This document shows, piece after piece, positions 28,480 through 37,947 of a stretch of DNA of 64,000 nt. The notes under the pieces were generated by a model. That model saw only the letters and a list, made by a program, of their open reading frames with translations, made no database searches and was not told the origin of the DNA. This DNA comes from Paenibacillus sp. BIC5C1. Its GTDB lineage: Bacteria > Bacillota > Bacilli > Paenibacillales > Paenibacillaceae. The DNA lies in contig NZ_CP135922.1 in NCBI RefSeq assembly GCF_032399705.1, positions 4,402,001 to 4,466,000 on the forward strand. The letters run 5' to 3'. Each line of letters starts with the position of its first letter. Position 1 is the first letter of the stretch. The position numbers were made by a program, and so were the translations under genes.

Positions 28480-28532
28480 ACCAAAATACTCGTCATCCAT
28501 TTAGTTAGGGATAGCGGGTATTTTGGTTTTTT
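28480..28532 (+). terminator. Terminator after the P450 gene
   Basis: CCAAAATAC and GTATTTTGG form the base of an imperfect stem (further TCG/CGG pairing above) and are followed by TTTTTT. Confidence 0.85.
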
Positions 28533-28630
28533 ATATGTTTAAACAAAACGAAACGAGCAATATCGTCCAAGAAAGTCCCTTCTTTTCATATTATAATGAC
28601 ATTTAACTTACCAGAAAGAAGGTGCAGCAG

Positions 28631-29482
28631 GTGACTCGCGAAGTGCGAACCGTCGTGTTCGATACCGATCTACAGCTTGAAGCTTATCAATTCGAAGGCA
28701 TTATGCAGAAATTCCCCAATCATTTTCATGACTATTACGTCATTGGATTTATTGAGCAAGGCAAGCGACATCTTGTATGTAATAACGAAGAATATATCCT
28801 GAACACTGGGGACATGATTATTTTTAATCCGCATGATCCCCATGCCTGCGAACAGGTGGACGGCAGAACCCTGGATTATCGTTGCATCAACATTCAACCT
28901 GAGGTCATGCGCCAATATGTACAGGAAATTACCGGACAAGATTACTTGCCACGGTTTGCTTCCCCTGTCCTCTATCAGAGCGAACATGTTACTTCTTTGC
29001 ATGAGCTGCATCAGATGATTTTGGAAGAGCAAGCTGACTTTCACAAAGAAGAACTGCTGCTCTTTCTGCTGGAACAGCTGATGAGAGAATATGCAGATGC
29101 CGAACCGCCTATTTCCGCCCAGGACGTCACCATCGAGATTAGACGCATATGCGAGTACATAGAGACTCATTATATGGAGAGCATTACGCTGAACCAGTTA
29201 GTCGAGTTAACAGGGCTGAGCAAGTACCATCTGTTGCGTTTATTTACTCGTCAAAAAGGGATATCTCCCTACCGCTACCTGGAAACGATTCGCATCAATC
29301 AGGCCAAAAGGCTATTGGAACAAGGCCAACTCCCAATAGAGGTCGCCGCGCAAACAGGTTTCAGTGACCAGAGTCACTTTACGAATTTTTTCAAAAAACT
29401 AATTGGCTTGACGCCCAAGCAATACAGACGCATCTTCAACCATGAAGTGGATTCAAAGCGCACAGCGGATGATCAGTCATGA
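28631..29482 (+). CDS. AraC family regulator with N-terminal cupin domain
   Basis: A 283-residue regulator. The N-terminal cupin ([31 protein letters not shown]) would sense a ligand; two AraC-type helix-turn-helix motifs occupy the last 100 residues ([19 protein letters not shown] and [20 protein letters not shown]). A GTG at 28631 with AGAAGG at proper distance is the likely start; a GTG three codons earlier overlaps that site. The stop overlaps the EamA transporter gene start by four bases, so the regulator probably controls that transporter. The HHF-type cupin resembles regulators of amino-acid exporters. Confidence 0.9.
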   Translation: MTREVRTVVFDTDLQLEAYQFEGIMQKFPNHFHDYYVIGFIEQGKRHLVCNNEEYILNTGDMIIFNPHDPHACEQVDGRTLDYRCINIQPEVMRQYVQEITGQDYLPRFASPVLYQSEHVTSLHELHQMILEEQADFHKEELLLFLLEQLMREYADAEPPISAQDVTIEIRRICEYIETHYMESITLNQLVELTGLSKYHLLRLFTRQKGISPYRYLETIRINQAKRLLEQGQLPIEVAAQTGFSDQSHFTNFFKKLIGLTPKQYRRIFNHEVDSKRTADDQS

Positions 29483-30405
29483 CAAGTCAGAACAAAATCT
29501 CTACTGGACATCCGCTGGCCTTACTTACGATCCTGATCTGGGGAACAACGTTTATCTCCACCAAGGTGCTGTTGATCGATTTCACCCCGGTGGAGATTCT
29601 CTTTTTCCGTTTCGTGATTGGCTATGTAGTGCTCTTCCTGATCTATCCGCGGTTGATGCGAATTACCTCACTCCGAGAAGAAATGCTGTTTATCGGTGCT
29701 GGATTATGCGGGGTTACGTTATATTTTCTCATTGAAAATATTGCACTGGTGTACACCCTCGCTTCCAATGTAGGTGTTATTGTTTCGATTGCTCCTTTCT
29801 TTACCGCAGTCCTTGCTCATTTCTTCCTGGATGGAGAGAGATTGCACAAGCGGTTTATCGTGGGCTTCACCATTGCCTTGTCTGGCATTATCCTTATTGG
29901 ATTCAACGGCAGTTTCATTCTGCAACTGAATCCGCTGGGGGATCTGCTTGCTTTCGTGGCACCTGCTGTGTGGGCGGTCTACTCCATACTCATGCGCAAA
30001 ATAGGTGAACTCCCCTATCACACCATCGGTGCTACACGCAAAGTATTCTTTTATGGACTATTATTCATGCTTCCGGCTTTGTTCCTATTCGAATTCCACT
30101 TCGATCTTGGGCGCTTCGCCAATATGGCCAACCTCTCGAACTTTCTCTTTCTCGGGCTGGGTGCCTCGGCCTTATGTTTTGTAACCTGGAACCGGGCAGT
30201 GAATCTTCTGGGAGCCGTCAAAACAAGTGTGTACATTTATTTGGTGCCTGTCATTACTGTCGTCGCTTCTGCACTGATTCTACATGAACGGATTACCAGG
30301 ATAACGCTGCTCGGAGCTCTATTAACGTTGCTCGGATCATTTATTTCAGAGAAGAAAGTACAAAGAAAAGACGACTACCGTAGTAAGTTGTCAGAAATTC
30401 AATAA
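29479..30405 (+). CDS. EamA/DMT family transporter
   Basis: A 308-residue membrane protein with ten predicted helices in two EamA repeats (first [13 protein letters not shown], second [16 protein letters not shown], with a late helix pair ending [10 protein letters not shown]). DMT carriers export amino acids or other metabolites. The ATG overlaps the stop of the AraC regulator by four bases, which signals translational coupling. A pattern of an AraC-cupin regulator plus EamA exporter is common in Firmicutes. The substrate cannot be read from the sequence. Confidence 0.92.
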   Translation: MTSQNKISTGHPLALLTILIWGTTFISTKVLLIDFTPVEILFFRFVIGYVVLFLIYPRLMRITSLREEMLFIGAGLCGVTLYFLIENIALVYTLASNVGVIVSIAPFFTAVLAHFFLDGERLHKRFIVGFTIALSGIILIGFNGSFILQLNPLGDLLAFVAPAVWAVYSILMRKIGELPYHTIGATRKVFFYGLLFMLPALFLFEFHFDLGRFANMANLSNFLFLGLGASALCFVTWNRAVNLLGAVKTSVYIYLVPVITVVASALILHERITRITLLGALLTLLGSFISEKKVQRKDDYRSKLSEIQ

Positions 30406-30512
30406 TATATTTATGGCTTCATCCATCGTCCAGAACTCAAAAAAGAAGCATTAATCCCTATGGGAATAGTGCCTCTCTTCATTTTGCCGGGACATCGCAA
30501 CGATGCCTTTCT

Positions 30513-31205
30513 CTAATTCAACATGGATAGAAGTTTCTCCAACTCTTGCCTCTCCAGATGTCTCCATTGCCCACGCTCCAGTCCTTCCAGCGTAACATTC
30601 ATAATTCGGATGCGCTCCAGCTTGAGCACTCTGTAACCCAAGGCTTTACACATTCTGCGGATTTGCAGATTAAGTCCCTGCGTCAAAATGATACGAAATA
30701 CGTTCTCACTATGCTTATATACCTCACATGGCTTCGTCACCACATTCAAAATCTCAACCCCTTGCGACATCGCCCGTACGAATTCGTCTGTCACTGGTTT
30801 GTCTACGGTTACTACGTATTCTTTGTCGTGGTTATGCTCCGAACGCATCATCTTGTTCACAATATCTCCGTCATTCGTCAGAAAGATCAAACCCTCGGAC
30901 GCCTTATCCAACCTGCCAATCGCAAAGATACGCGAGGGATAATTCACATACTGAATGATGTTTCCCTCTACCTGTTCTGCTGCGGTGCAGACAATGCCGA
31001 TGGGTTTATTCAAAGCAAGGTAAACAGGCTCGCGATCATTGAAAGGAATCTCCTCACCATCAATGAGTACGATATCCTCGGGCTCTACGTCTGCACCTTT
31101 TTCACACACGTTACCATTAATCGTGATGCGCCCGGCTGCAATTAATCGGTTCGTTTCCCTGCGGGAGCAGTATCCCGTTTCACTTATGTATTTGTTAATT
31201 CGCAT
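30513..31205 (-). CDS. rluF: 23S rRNA pseudouridine synthase, RluF type
   Basis: A 230-residue RsuA-family pseudouridine synthase. An N-terminal S4 RNA-binding domain (RINKYISETGYCSRRETNRLI) is followed by the catalytic domain with the Asp in GRLDKASEGLIFLTNDGDI and a final QGLNLQIRRMCKALGY motif. The latter and the KEYVVTVDKPVTDEFVRAM segment match RluF, which modifies U2604 (E. coli numbering) of 23S rRNA. Length is slightly shorter than E. coli RluF, as is usual in Firmicutes. It is a single gene converging with the EamA gene. Confidence 0.9.
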   Translation of the reverse strand: MRINKYISETGYCSRRETNRLIAAGRITINGNVCEKGADVEPEDIVLIDGEEIPFNDREPVYLALNKPIGIVCTAAEQVEGNIIQYVNYPSRIFAIGRLDKASEGLIFLTNDGDIVNKMMRSEHNHDKEYVVTVDKPVTDEFVRAMSQGVEILNVVTKPCEVYKHSENVFRIILTQGLNLQIRRMCKALGYRVLKLERIRIMNVTLEGLERGQWRHLERQELEKLLSMLN

Positions 31206-31405
31206 GTTCCACCACTTCTCATCTGTAATATTGCCACTTGTTCATTAGCGAGCTTATGTTGCCAGTTCATCGGCTTCGTTCAATAGGTTAGTACCTTGTA
31301 CTGATTTTCATCCCACATCATCTCACTTATAATGAAACGAAGCAAATGAATTGTTATACGTTAGTACATAGGAAATTCAACATAAACTTCGGAAAGGAGT
31401 TAGGC

Positions 31406-32290
31406 ATGGACAAAAAGTGTATGAGAGTGCTTAAAAAATTATATCTACACGGTAATGGTGAGTATGACAGAGCACGAGGAGTAATGATCTATCAAACGGA
31501 TACATTAACTGCTGCCCAACAGGAGCTACTGACTACACAAGGCTGGGTGGCTAATGATCTGGAGTTAATCCACCATGATAATATCCTTCAACAACTAATC
31601 GCATTCCAGCAGAATGAACGTCTTTCCTGGTCGACGATTACCCAAGCATTTATTGCAGGTGTAGGGGGCAGTTATCCACGAGGCATATCTACGCTTACAA
31701 GCTATCATATGATGATTCACTCGCAGATGCATGCTTATGAGGAGACTGAACAGTTCCTTGCTTGCAAAGTTTGCGGATTCAGTCATAGAGATGAGGGCTG
31801 GGAGAATCTATCCAATATCCGTTACGCCCTGCACCAGGGTTATGATTACAGTGGGTCAAGCGTAGGTGCATACGCCGATCTGACAGAATTCATCAATTTA
31901 CTTGAGAAGGAACCTATTAAACCAACTCCCGAGGATATCACTATATTTAATCAACTGCTTTATATGCTGGATCAAGCTGAAGACGAAGAATCTCCGGGAA
32001 AATTTGAGAAACGACTCACTGCAGAGAAATTGGTCAAAGGACATGCCGGAATTCGCAGAAGTATTCTTCAAGCGCTGTCCAGGGTAGGTGTGCTGCCCAA
32101 TCAGGTTCTCTCCCTAAGTACAGACCATTGGACCAACAACGAACATCTCCTGAACGGTGAGTTGCAGCTTAATAATACCAAAGGCCGATCTGATATGGAG
32201 ATGCCTTGGGCCGGCTGGCAAGGTAAACTTGGCGTCGATTGGGACAAAGCGCGCAAGCTGTTCGGACATGTGATTCAAGTCAAAGATTAA
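31406..32290 (+). CDS. Hypothetical protein, 294 residues
   Basis: I do not recognise this protein. It is soluble, with no signal peptide or membrane helix. Visible features are a possible zinc-like CKVCGF at about 138, a Trp-rich region and a C-terminal GWQGKLGVDWDKARKLFGH segment. The ATG at 31406 has AAAGGAG at the right distance; the frame extends 20 codons further upstream without a ribosome binding site. It lies 74 bases before another unknown gene on the same strand, and a bidirectional terminator follows the pair, so they may be co-transcribed. Confidence 0.7.
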   Translation: MDKKCMRVLKKLYLHGNGEYDRARGVMIYQTDTLTAAQQELLTTQGWVANDLELIHHDNILQQLIAFQQNERLSWSTITQAFIAGVGGSYPRGISTLTSYHMMIHSQMHAYEETEQFLACKVCGFSHRDEGWENLSNIRYALHQGYDYSGSSVGAYADLTEFINLLEKEPIKPTPEDITIFNQLLYMLDQAEDEESPGKFEKRLTAEKLVKGHAGIRRSILQALSRVGVLPNQVLSLSTDHWTNNEHLLNGELQLNNTKGRSDMEMPWAGWQGKLGVDWDKARKLFGHVIQVKD

Positions 32291-32364
32291 ACCCACCAGC
32301 CTGTCATATTTATTGGTTATTGTTTGTCTAAACAGCTTAATCCAGATACAAAGAGGAGTTTACC

Positions 32365-32997
32365 ATGCACAAAGTTAACCAACTTTCAATTGACCCTGAC
32401 GTTCCGAACCACAATACTGGCATTTGGATTGGCGGAGAAATTGCATATGTTACAGAATGGCCGCTTAATCAGGAGAGTCAGCCCTTGTTGCATTTGTTCT
32501 CCATTGATTGCAATACACTTTTACAACAGCTGCATATCCCTTCGTTGCCCCCTGGGAAGTATATTTCGGTCTTCTCCACCTATTCCGCTTCGGAATACTT
32601 TTTGGATCAGGTGTCCTATACGGGGGATGAGCTGGAATGGAAGGAAAATATTCTAGCTGGATGTACATATGTATCCGTATCTTCAGAGCCACTAACTTCC
32701 GTATGTCCCATTCAATCCATTCCTTTATGCGGAGTAGGATTGACCGAAATACAAATAGAGGAACAGGATTTCCCTGCCTTTTCATTTTTCTCTTCCATAC
32801 TACCAAACGGTGCGAAAGGAATTAGCCATCTACTAGAGGACTATCAATTCGTTTGTCAGATTTATTCCGGGGATTTCCCCCATCCCTATCAGGATATACT
32901 GGGACTTTCTGATGCTAATGGATATTTGTTATTACGAAATGGCCTTGCGTCTGCTCATGCACCCTTGGATGGAATTTTCTTTGTGCAGACCGCCTAG
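32365..32997 (+). CDS. Hypothetical protein, weakly DUF1963/YwqG-like
   Basis: A 210-residue soluble protein with a GAGGAG ribosome binding site. The order IGGE, WPLNQESQPLLHLFSIDC, LPPGKYISVFSTY and, near the end, HPYQDILGLSDANGYLLLRN and DGIFFV recalls the DUF1963 (YwqG-like) fold, in which a product name with clear function is lacking; the resemblance is weak and from memory. It follows the 294-residue unknown gene and is closed by a terminator. Confidence 0.6.
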   Translation: MHKVNQLSIDPDVPNHNTGIWIGGEIAYVTEWPLNQESQPLLHLFSIDCNTLLQQLHIPSLPPGKYISVFSTYSASEYFLDQVSYTGDELEWKENILAGCTYVSVSSEPLTSVCPIQSIPLCGVGLTEIQIEEQDFPAFSFFSSILPNGAKGISHLLEDYQFVCQIYSGDFPHPYQDILGLSDANGYLLLRNGLASAHAPLDGIFFVQTA

Positions 32998-33040
32998 TGG
33001 GGACGATAGCCTAGGTTTATTCATAAGGATCTGATCATCA

Positions 33041-33078
33041 AAAAGTTTCCTGTCTATTACAGACAAGGAAACTTTTTT
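33041..33078. terminator. Bidirectional terminator
   Basis: AAGTTTCC and GGAAACTT form the base of a stem with inner TGTCT/AGACA pairing, flanked by AAAAA and TTTTTT. It separates the two unknown genes from the MFS-aminotransferase block. Confidence 0.88.
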
Positions 33079-33259
33079 CGCTTCGACACGAAACCGTTTT
33101 AGGTTGAACATTGTGTGAGAAAGATCATTCATTCGTCAAAAGTTAACATTATTTTACAATAAAAAGCATGTACAATTGCATAATTATGGTATAAGTTATA
33201 TACGAAAGAAACATTATTTACATAATATAAAATTTATATCCATCTTAGGAGGACAACTT

Positions 33260-34468
33260 ATGAGAAGAATTTTCGCTTTAAGCTGCGGTTTTTATCTGTT
33301 AATCGGCATAACCAGCGTTGTACTCGGTGCACTTCTCCCCGTTTTATTGACACATTATGAGCGTGGTTATAGTGATGGCGGATTTTTGTTGTTTCTGCAG
33401 TTCCTCGGTTTTCTTGTCGGGGTGCTCGTTGCTCCTTCCATGACTGCCCGCATCGGCAGAAAATCCATGTTAACCATCGCACTGATCTGTATTGTGGCCG
33501 CCTATGCCGTTCTCGGATTCTTGCCATCCTGGACAGTTGTTCTTCTTCTAACCATTATTGTCGGGTTTGGGTCTGGTATCATTGAGCCCTCCGTTGGTGC
33601 GTTTACGATAGAATTTACGGAAAATCAGAAAGCAGTCGCAATGTCCAAGCTTGATGTGTACTTTGCCCTTGGAGCACTTCTCATCCCGGCAGTCGCTGCC
33701 TTATACATTTGGCTGGATCTTTGGCATCTTACGTTTTATACCGTTTCCGCGTTATCCCTTATTCTCATGCTGTTATGGGTGACCATGCCCACCTCCGCCG
33801 CTTCTTATCTGAAAAAAGCTGGTGAGAATACCGTTGGACATGCAACGGGCAGGGCCCAGTATTCCAGAAAACATATAGGGGTGCTCACAATCTTCGTCAT
33901 TTTTTTCTTCGTTTACATGGGTCTGGAGTTAGGCCTGATGAACTTCCTGCCCTCCATCCTGGTCGAACGATTGCAGCTACAGGAGTCTGTCGCTTCATTA
34001 AGTGTATCCATCCTATGGATTGCCATGATTATCGGTCGTCTTTTTTCCGGAAAAATTGCTGAAGCTGTCAACTACATGCCTTTCCTGATCTGGAGTACGG
34101 TAGGTACACTTCTGTTCGCCGTTGCCATGGTGTTCGTAACAGGCCAATGGGCAACATACCTGCTAATCTTCGGAACCGGATTGTTCATGTCAGGGCTGTT
34201 CTGTATCGCACTGGTCTATGCCAACATTTTAATTCCGGGCATGACTGAGCGCACAACCAGCATCCTGATTGCATCAGGCGGGATCGGTGGCGCCATTCTG
34301 CAGTATGTAACCGGATGGAGCATGAGTGCTTGGCCTGTAGTGAACACGATCTGGATTTTGGCCGGATTTTGCTTGATTCTGCTCCTCACTCTCGTACTCT
34401 CTCATCTCTGGAATGTAAGGAACAGCACCGTAAGTGGAACTCTCGCACATCAGAGTAAAGAGATTTAA
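33260..34468 (+). CDS. MFS transporter
   Basis: A 402-residue membrane protein with 12 predicted helices. The MFS loop 2-3 motif appears as GVLVAPSMTARIGRKSM, and the first helix carries GFYLLIGITSVVLGALLPV. The ATG at 33260 has AGGAGG nine bases upstream; the longer frame begins in AT-rich promoter sequence. It is the first gene of a same-strand block with an aminotransferase (90 bases on), a zinc dehydrogenase and a HAD phosphatase. Export of the pathway's product, or self-protection, is the likely job; uptake of a sugar precursor is the alternative. Confidence 0.92.
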   Translation: MRRIFALSCGFYLLIGITSVVLGALLPVLLTHYERGYSDGGFLLFLQFLGFLVGVLVAPSMTARIGRKSMLTIALICIVAAYAVLGFLPSWTVVLLLTIIVGFGSGIIEPSVGAFTIEFTENQKAVAMSKLDVYFALGALLIPAVAALYIWLDLWHLTFYTVSALSLILMLLWVTMPTSAASYLKKAGENTVGHATGRAQYSRKHIGVLTIFVIFFFVYMGLELGLMNFLPSILVERLQLQESVASLSVSILWIAMIIGRLFSGKIAEAVNYMPFLIWSTVGTLLFAVAMVFVTGQWATYLLIFGTGLFMSGLFCIALVYANILIPGMTERTTSILIASGGIGGAILQYVTGWSMSAWPVVNTIWILAGFCLILLLTLVLSHLWNVRNSTVSGTLAHQSKEI

Positions 34469-34558
34469 ACGTTGCTTCTTGAGAGGGGTGATGCCTGCGT
34501 AATCCGGAATTTTTGATCTTCGTTCAGGCTAGTACATTACATTTATGGAGGGAATCGT

Positions 34559-35797
34559 ATGCAAACCTTAACCAAAAACCGTTTTAGAACCGGACAAGGG
34601 ATTAAGTTGATTGACGATGCAGGCGTTGAATATCTGGATGGTGTATCCGGTACGTTCAACCTGTCACTGGGCTACAATCACCCGCATGTCGTGAGCAAAA
34701 TTCAGGAACAAGTCGGCAATCTGACGCATATGTCTTCCTCCTTCACAGAACCGTATGTGGATGAAGTGCTCGATCATCTGATTGAATATGCTCCAAACGA
34801 TATTAATGCCGGTTGGATGCGGGATATTACGGGCTCAACCGCCAATGAATGTGCCACCAAAATTGCACAGAAATACACGCAATCCACAGACATTATCAGC
34901 CTGTACCTGTCCCATCATGGTCAGACCCAGTTTGCAACAGGGATTTCGGGAAATGCCTTCCGGCGGAAACGGTTTCCAAATTCGGCTGTTGCCAACTCCG
35001 TTCATGTACCTGCACCATACTGCTATCGTTGCCCATTCAAATCCTCAAGCGGAGACTGCGGATATCAATGCGTTGAAGCTATCTCTGATGCTATAGAATA
35101 TGCGAGCTCCGGCTCAGTCGCCTGCATGATCATCGAACCGATCCTCGGCAATGGCGGCAATATCATTCCTCCTGCTGGTTACTTCAAGCGCCTGCGTAAA
35201 CTGTGTGATGAGTACAACATCATTCTCATTGCCGACGAAGTACAGACGGGAATCGGACGTACCGGGTATATGTTCGCCAGCGAACTGTTCGATATCCAGC
35301 CTGACATGATTACTCTTGCCAAAGGTCTCGGTGGTATCGGTGTGCCTGTTGCTGCGGTATTGATGCAGTCCCGATTGAATGTCCTGGAAAAGCATGAACA
35401 TTCCTTCACCTCAGGAAGCAATCTGATCTCTGTAACCGCAGCCAAATCTACCCTGGAGGTTGTATCCGAACCCGGTTTCCTGGATGACGTGAAACGCAAA
35501 GGTGAAATTTTAGGTGGATTACTGCAAGATTTGGCCATGAAATATCCAAGCATTGGTGAAGCTCGCGGAGTCGGCCTGATGTGGGGATTGGAAATGGTGG
35601 GTGACAATAATGAACCAGATACGGATAAAACTAACGCCATTATCGACCGTGCCTTCACGGATGAGCATCTGATTTTAAGAGGATCACGTTACGGCTTCGG
35701 GAACGTAGTTAAGGTCAGACCATCGCTTACCACAACAGAAGATGAGTTGGTTGAAATTGTAGAGCGACTCGATTCGGTGCTTGCCAGCGTGCATTAA
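34559..35797 (+). CDS. Class III PLP-dependent aminotransferase, GabT1-like
   Basis: A 412-residue aminotransferase of fold type I. The phosphate-binding GSTAN (92-96), the PLP-pyridine Asp226 in DEVQTG, and Lys255 in TLAKGLGG are present. An uncommon four-Cys region, PYCYRC (155, 158) followed by DCGYQC (167, 171), suggests a structural metal or disulfide. In Bacillus azasugar clusters GabT1, a class III enzyme, aminates C2 of fructose 6-phosphate; the neighbouring dehydrogenase and phosphatase here would supply the other two steps. Activity on omega-amino acids cannot be excluded. The ATG has GGAGGG upstream. Confidence 0.88.
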   Translation: MQTLTKNRFRTGQGIKLIDDAGVEYLDGVSGTFNLSLGYNHPHVVSKIQEQVGNLTHMSSSFTEPYVDEVLDHLIEYAPNDINAGWMRDITGSTANECATKIAQKYTQSTDIISLYLSHHGQTQFATGISGNAFRRKRFPNSAVANSVHVPAPYCYRCPFKSSSGDCGYQCVEAISDAIEYASSGSVACMIIEPILGNGGNIIPPAGYFKRLRKLCDEYNIILIADEVQTGIGRTGYMFASELFDIQPDMITLAKGLGGIGVPVAAVLMQSRLNVLEKHEHSFTSGSNLISVTAAKSTLEVVSEPGFLDDVKRKGEILGGLLQDLAMKYPSIGEARGVGLMWGLEMVGDNNEPDTDKTNAIIDRAFTDEHLILRGSRYGFGNVVKVRPSLTTTEDELVEIVERLDSVLASVH

Positions 35798-36075
35798 AAC
35801 ATTTCAATGCCATTGCTCGAAGTGGTTGTTTCGGTTACGAATCGTTCTTCTGACCGCTGTTATCCCCGGAATTTATTTGATTTCCCTTTTCCGAGGGGAA
35901 AATCCGTTGATAGCATATGCTTCCGAAGTAGCTTTCTTCCAGAAAGCTTTTAGGCGAACGCTCCGTTTCTCCAGAATCGATTTCGTCCCCTCCACTACTT
36001 TCGTATCTTGTCAGAAACTGTTTTTAAAATGAATCGCTATAGTTACATTTCATATTATTATAAGGAGGTTTTAAC
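35798..36075 (+). other. Non-coding insert inside the aminotransferase-dehydrogenase block
   Basis: A 278-base gap without a convincing gene in an otherwise tightly arranged block. A plus-strand frame covering most of it overlaps the aminotransferase stop and lacks a ribosome binding site. It has hairpins CTTTTCC-GAG-GGGAAAA (about 35888-35902) and AGCTTTC-TTCCA-GAAAGCT followed by TTT (35930-35949), and a purine-poor, T-rich 3' half. It ends just before AAGGAGG of the dehydrogenase gene. I have a weak recollection of similar intergenic sequence elsewhere in Paenibacillus. Confidence 0.45.
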
Positions 36076-37125
36076 ATGTTAGCATTGGTATACAAATCGG
36101 CTTGGGATGTAGCGCTTGAGGAACGGCCTGTTCCGGAAATCGTAAGAGACAATCAGGTGTTGGTTCGAATCCGGGCAACGGGTGTGTGCGGTACCGACCT
36201 CGGTATTGTCAGTGGTAAATATCATGCGGTTCCTTCCGTCATTCTTGGTCATGAGTCTGCCGGGGAAGTCATTGCCGTGGGCTCAGCTGTAACGACACTG
36301 CAGCCGGGCGACCGGGTTGTCATCGATCCTACCTATTATTGCGGGCAATGCGACATGTGCAGAACAGGCAGACAAAATCACTGCACACATAAATCGGTTA
36401 CAGAGACAGGTGTGAGTGCTGACGGTACATTTACGGATTATTATGTAACCGAGGATCGCTTTTTGTATAAATTGAAGGACCATGTGAGCTATGAGGAAGC
36501 GACCCTGACTGAACCACTGAGTTGCATGCTTACAGGTATTAATCAAATCCATCTGCTGCCGAATTTTAGAACAATTATCCTCGGTGCGGGCCCGATTGGC
36601 ATTCTATACAGCTATGCCCTCGCTTCCAAAGGCGTTACTGGCTGTCTCGTCGATATCTCCGAAGAACGCCTGGCTATTGCTGGTTCGATTGCACCGGACC
36701 GCTGGGAGGTTCACTCATCCTTTGAAAATGCGATAGAATCGCTCGCACCCACAACGAATCAGGTTGATATGATTGTGGATACGACAGGCGTCGTGGGCAC
36801 TCAAGTGCTTTCGCAACTCGCCAGCGGCGGTTATCTCATGCTGGTTGGTCTGAGAGATGGAAACACTTCGTTTAATCCCAAGGAAGTTGTGGACCGCAGT
36901 CTGAAAATCATTGGCTCCATCGACTCCCTGGGCACATTCGCAACAGCACATTACATGATTGAGCAACAGATTATCCCGGCGAAAAAAATTATCACCCACT
37001 CGTTCCCTCTGGAGGATTACGAAGAGGCATTCCGCACGCTTGGCTGCGATATTCAGGGACGTACACTTCAAGCTTCTTCCCATGCCATCAAAGTGGTGCT
37101 GCAATCCAGCGGCTCCAGCATCTAA
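36076..37125 (+). CDS. Zinc-dependent alcohol/polyol dehydrogenase, GutB1-like
   Basis: A 349-residue medium-chain dehydrogenase. Catalytic zinc ligands are Cys38, His59 and Glu60 (GHES); structural zinc Cys are at 89, 92, 95 and 103 (CGQCDMC, then C103). The Rossmann nucleotide motif is GAGPIG (170-175). The family includes sorbitol, threonine and inositol-type dehydrogenases. In azasugar clusters a homologue (GutB1) oxidises the primary alcohol of an aminopolyol, which then cyclises. AAGGAGG precedes the ATG. It is followed after 71 bases by the HAD phosphatase gene. Confidence 0.92.
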   Translation: MLALVYKSAWDVALEERPVPEIVRDNQVLVRIRATGVCGTDLGIVSGKYHAVPSVILGHESAGEVIAVGSAVTTLQPGDRVVIDPTYYCGQCDMCRTGRQNHCTHKSVTETGVSADGTFTDYYVTEDRFLYKLKDHVSYEEATLTEPLSCMLTGINQIHLLPNFRTIILGAGPIGILYSYALASKGVTGCLVDISEERLAIAGSIAPDRWEVHSSFENAIESLAPTTNQVDMIVDTTGVVGTQVLSQLASGGYLMLVGLRDGNTSFNPKEVVDRSLKIIGSIDSLGTFATAHYMIEQQIIPAKKIITHSFPLEDYEEAFRTLGCDIQGRTLQASSHAIKVVLQSSGSSI

Positions 37126-37196
37126 TGTAGCAAGTTAATCATGATTGAGATAAATTAGAGATAATTGCTTACAGAATTCTGGAGGAGGAATACAAC

Positions 37197-37934
37197 ATGG
37201 TAGCAAACAAGGAGTTTGACGGGCTGGGAGAGTCGAAGGATGACAGCATTCAGGCGGTCATTTTTGACATGGATGGCGTACTGATTGACAGCGAACCGAT
37301 TTATTTCGAGATTGAGCGCAGTTCTTTTGCCCATTTTGGAGCAAAGATGACGGAGGCGGAACATCACACCTATGTTGGAGTTACGCTGGAATCGATGTGG
37401 CGGCAAGTGTTGGATAAGCACCAGTTGACGGCTACCGTGGAAGAAGCCCTCGCCTACCATCAACATAATGTGATGCAGACGATGCTGGCTCACCCGAAGC
37501 TGACAGCCATGCCTTCTGTGGAACGCTGGTTAAGCTGGCTGCATGAGCAGCGCATTCCGATAGCCGTTGCTTCTTCATCTCCACGTGCACTGATCGATCT
37601 GATCATGGACAAGACCGGACTTGGAAAATACTTTGAGGTCCGAATGACAGGTGAGGAAGTCACGAACGGCAAACCGGCTCCGGATATTTTCCTGACTACA
37701 GCTGAAATGATTGGAGCATCCCCTTCGAACTGTCTTGTCATTGAGGATTCGCGCAATGGTGTTCAGGCCGCCAAAAGTGCAGGCATGCGCTGCATCGGAT
37801 ACCGTAATCCGGGATCAGGTGACCAGGACTTATCCAAAGCCGATCTTCAGATTTCCAGTTACGATGAGTTATGGACGTTGAAAGATACACTTCCGTTGGA
37901 AGGCAGATCGCCAAGCTTGTCAGAAATAAAATAA
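37197..37934 (+). CDS. HAD hydrolase, beta-phosphoglucomutase-like subfamily
   Basis: A 245-residue HAD phosphatase. The nucleophile Asp24 and acid/base Asp26 are in FDMDGVLIDSE, motif II Ser in ASSSPRAL, the Lys in NGKPAPD and motif IV acids in VIEDSRNG. An alpha-helical cap of subfamily IA lies at about 35-105. Beta-phosphoglucomutase and sugar-phosphate phosphatases share this layout. Beside an aminotransferase and a polyol dehydrogenase it could remove the phosphate from an amino-polyol phosphate. The ATG has GGAGGAGG upstream. The operon terminator follows. Confidence 0.92.
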   Translation: MVANKEFDGLGESKDDSIQAVIFDMDGVLIDSEPIYFEIERSSFAHFGAKMTEAEHHTYVGVTLESMWRQVLDKHQLTATVEEALAYHQHNVMQTMLAHPKLTAMPSVERWLSWLHEQRIPIAVASSSPRALIDLIMDKTGLGKYFEVRMTGEEVTNGKPAPDIFLTTAEMIGASPSNCLVIEDSRNGVQAAKSAGMRCIGYRNPGSGDQDLSKADLQISSYDELWTLKDTLPLEGRSPSLSEIK

Positions 37935-37947
37935 GACGAAAATAAAC

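Noticed and set aside
35781..36032. Plus-strand frame of about 83 codons after the aminotransferase gene
   Set aside because: It begins inside the aminotransferase 3' end, has no ribosome binding site and no domain; the region is better treated as non-coding.
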